Source of the DNA: Bacillota bacterium
GTDB lineage: Bacteria > Bacillota > Clostridia > Acetivibrionales > DSM-1351
DNA: 64,000 bases
Assembly (NCBI GenBank): GCA_023444055.1
Contig: JAEZRV010000066.1
Span: forward strand, 66,581 to 130,580
Direction: 5' to 3'
Shown: positions 63,196-64,000 of the stretch, one piece after another
Layout: each line of letters starts with the position of its first letter
Position numbering within the stretch: position 1 is the first letter of the stretch
The notes under the pieces: generated by a model
Databases searched by the model: none
What the model was told of the DNA's origin: nothing
Seen by the model: the letters and a program-made list of their open reading frames with translations, nothing else
Program-made: the position numbers and the translations under genes

Positions 63196-63291
63196 GGGCT
63201 GTTTCAAAAACATCTCTTAACTACATTATATAGTATGGTTTTAATAACCTAGCAATAAGATATAATTTTTAAATTTCCTTTTGAGACAGCC
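63196..63291. mobile_element. TA-flanked MITE-like element
   Basis: GGCTGTTTCAAAAA at the left and CTTTTGAGACAGCC at the right are terminal inverted repeats with two mismatches, about 95 bases apart. TA precedes the left end (63194-63195) and TA follows the right end (63292-63293), as expected for target duplication by IS630/mariner-type elements. It has no coding capacity. Confidence 0.6.
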
Positions 63292-63452
63292 TATTTTGTT
63301 GTACTATTATTGTTCGGTGTGAGAAGATCATTTGCTCATTCTTTTATTAGCGCATTTATACTATCCATAATGTGAGATTGAAGCAATTAATACAATTGAA
63401 TATCAAGAAATATCTATATATTCCTAAAAAGTTTATGTGTTTTGTAGATATC

Positions 63453-63575
63453 GATACTTATTTGAGAGTTATAGAGATATGTATGGATATATTGATACGT
63501 ATTTGAGAGTTATAGAGATATGTATGGATATATTGATACACATATGAGAACTATTGATATATGTATGTATATGGG
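63453..63575. repeat. 41-base tandem repeat, three copies
   Basis: Two near-identical copies (63453-63493, 63494-63534) and a diverged third of a unit containing TTGAGAGTTATAGAGATATG. No gene is seen from here to the rRNA promoter. Confidence 0.7.
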
Positions 63576-63863
63576 ATTCAGGTAGAAATATACAAGTGCT
63601 AAATTACTATCACGATACGCTAGAGCTAGGATTAATGTTATGTAGTATTAAAATCCAAATCAAAATAGAGTATATATTACATAATGTGGGATATTGACGT
63701 GAAAAATGGAATAAATGCTTGATAAATTGTGTTAATGGTCGAGAATGGACACATTATTACTTGAAAGTAATGCCAAGATAGAGGTATACTAACTGAGCCG
63801 TCGAGCGAAACACATAATACAAATCATATTTGATAAAAAATTCAAAAAAATGATAAAAAAGTG

Positions 63864-63892
63864 TTGACAAAGAAACAGCGAGATGGTATTAT
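63864..63892 (+). promoter_or_regulatory. Strong SigA promoter, probably of an rRNA operon
   Basis: TTGACA (63864-63869), 17 bases, TATTAT (63887-63892), directly upstream of an rRNA-like leader. It is preceded by an A/T-rich UP-element-like tract. Confidence 0.7.
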
Positions 63893-64000
63893 AAATAAGC
63901 ACTTGCGGCGAGCAAGTAGCGAAACCTCGAAAAGCAGATAAAATGATGCTTTTGAGGATTGGACTTTGAAAAGTAAACAGTGATAATAGTCTTTTAAATA
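63893..64000 (+). other. Leader of a ribosomal RNA operon, continuing past the window
   Basis: The GC-richer leader contains ACTTGC GGCGA GCAAGT-type hairpins. It ends with GGACTTTGAAAAGTAAACAG, a motif typical of sequence shortly before the 16S rRNA processing stem in Clostridia. 16S rRNA is expected just beyond base 64000, but none of it is visible. Confidence 0.6.

Noticed and set aside
62938..63575. Tandem repeats as a possible CRISPR array
   Set aside because: The units are contiguous, without unique spacers, and no cas genes are present.

Overview
The window is low-GC (roughly 30 percent) DNA from an anaerobic member of the Clostridia. The evidence is AT-rich codon use, strong AGGAGG-type ribosome binding sites, oxygen-sensitive iron-sulfur enzymes (a CooS-type protein and a hybrid cluster protein) and a small DUF6472-type protein. 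The gene set would fit a Ruminiclostridium-like species, but that is inference. It looks chromosomal: the right edge ends in what appears to be the promoter and leader of a ribosomal RNA operon.

Layout. 1-6553 is a type I Wadjet operon (jetA, cut by the window edge, then jetBCD). 6554-9521 is a decayed stretch with short IS-like repeats flanking a GNAT-like gene, a GC-richer and probably structured non-coding block, and frameshifted gene remains. 9597-18350 is an accessory region of small orphan genes: a PLD-family protein, several probable immunity proteins, a broken TnsA fragment fused to a truncated regulator, a phosphatase-like protein and a TumE-type toxin-antitoxin pair. 18411-28110 carries a phosphoesterase, a small ATPase, an ABC-F gene with a readable attenuator leader, a BceAB-type exporter, two membrane protein genes and a mosaic pseudogene built from two of these neighbours.

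28311-31180 is a two-gene unit (superfamily I helicase plus DUF2290) that I consider a candidate defence system. 32691-39338 is an RNA-repair island: release factor homologue PrfH with its RtcB ligase, two RlaP/COG3541-like nucleotidyltransferases, a truncated SPFH protein and a second RtcB, with a 34-base repeat beside three of the gene blocks. 39532-42332 holds two exported repeat proteins.

42624-47498 holds a CODH-like protein in which the cysteine matching Cys333 of canonical CODH is aspartate, followed by a NitT/TauT-type ABC transporter. 49400-51395 is a Septu defence pair (PtuA/PtuB), followed by hcp (hydroxylamine reductase). The right part carries a KimA-like potassium importer with a tiny overlapping membrane protein, a histidine kinase/response regulator pair, and an Xre repressor divergent from an unknown gene with a five-site operator array between them. 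Beyond these come AT-rich tandem repeats, a TA-flanked MITE-like element and the rRNA leader.

The main theme is genome defence and damage repair: Wadjet against plasmids, Septu against phage, helicase-DUF2290 as a candidate, TumE, ABC-F and BceAB against antibiotics, and PrfH-RtcB against ribosome damage. These lie among scars of mobile elements and gene decay. The most unusual items are the altered CooS, the RNA-repair island with its repeats, the ABC-F leader, the structured non-coding block and the Xre operator array.
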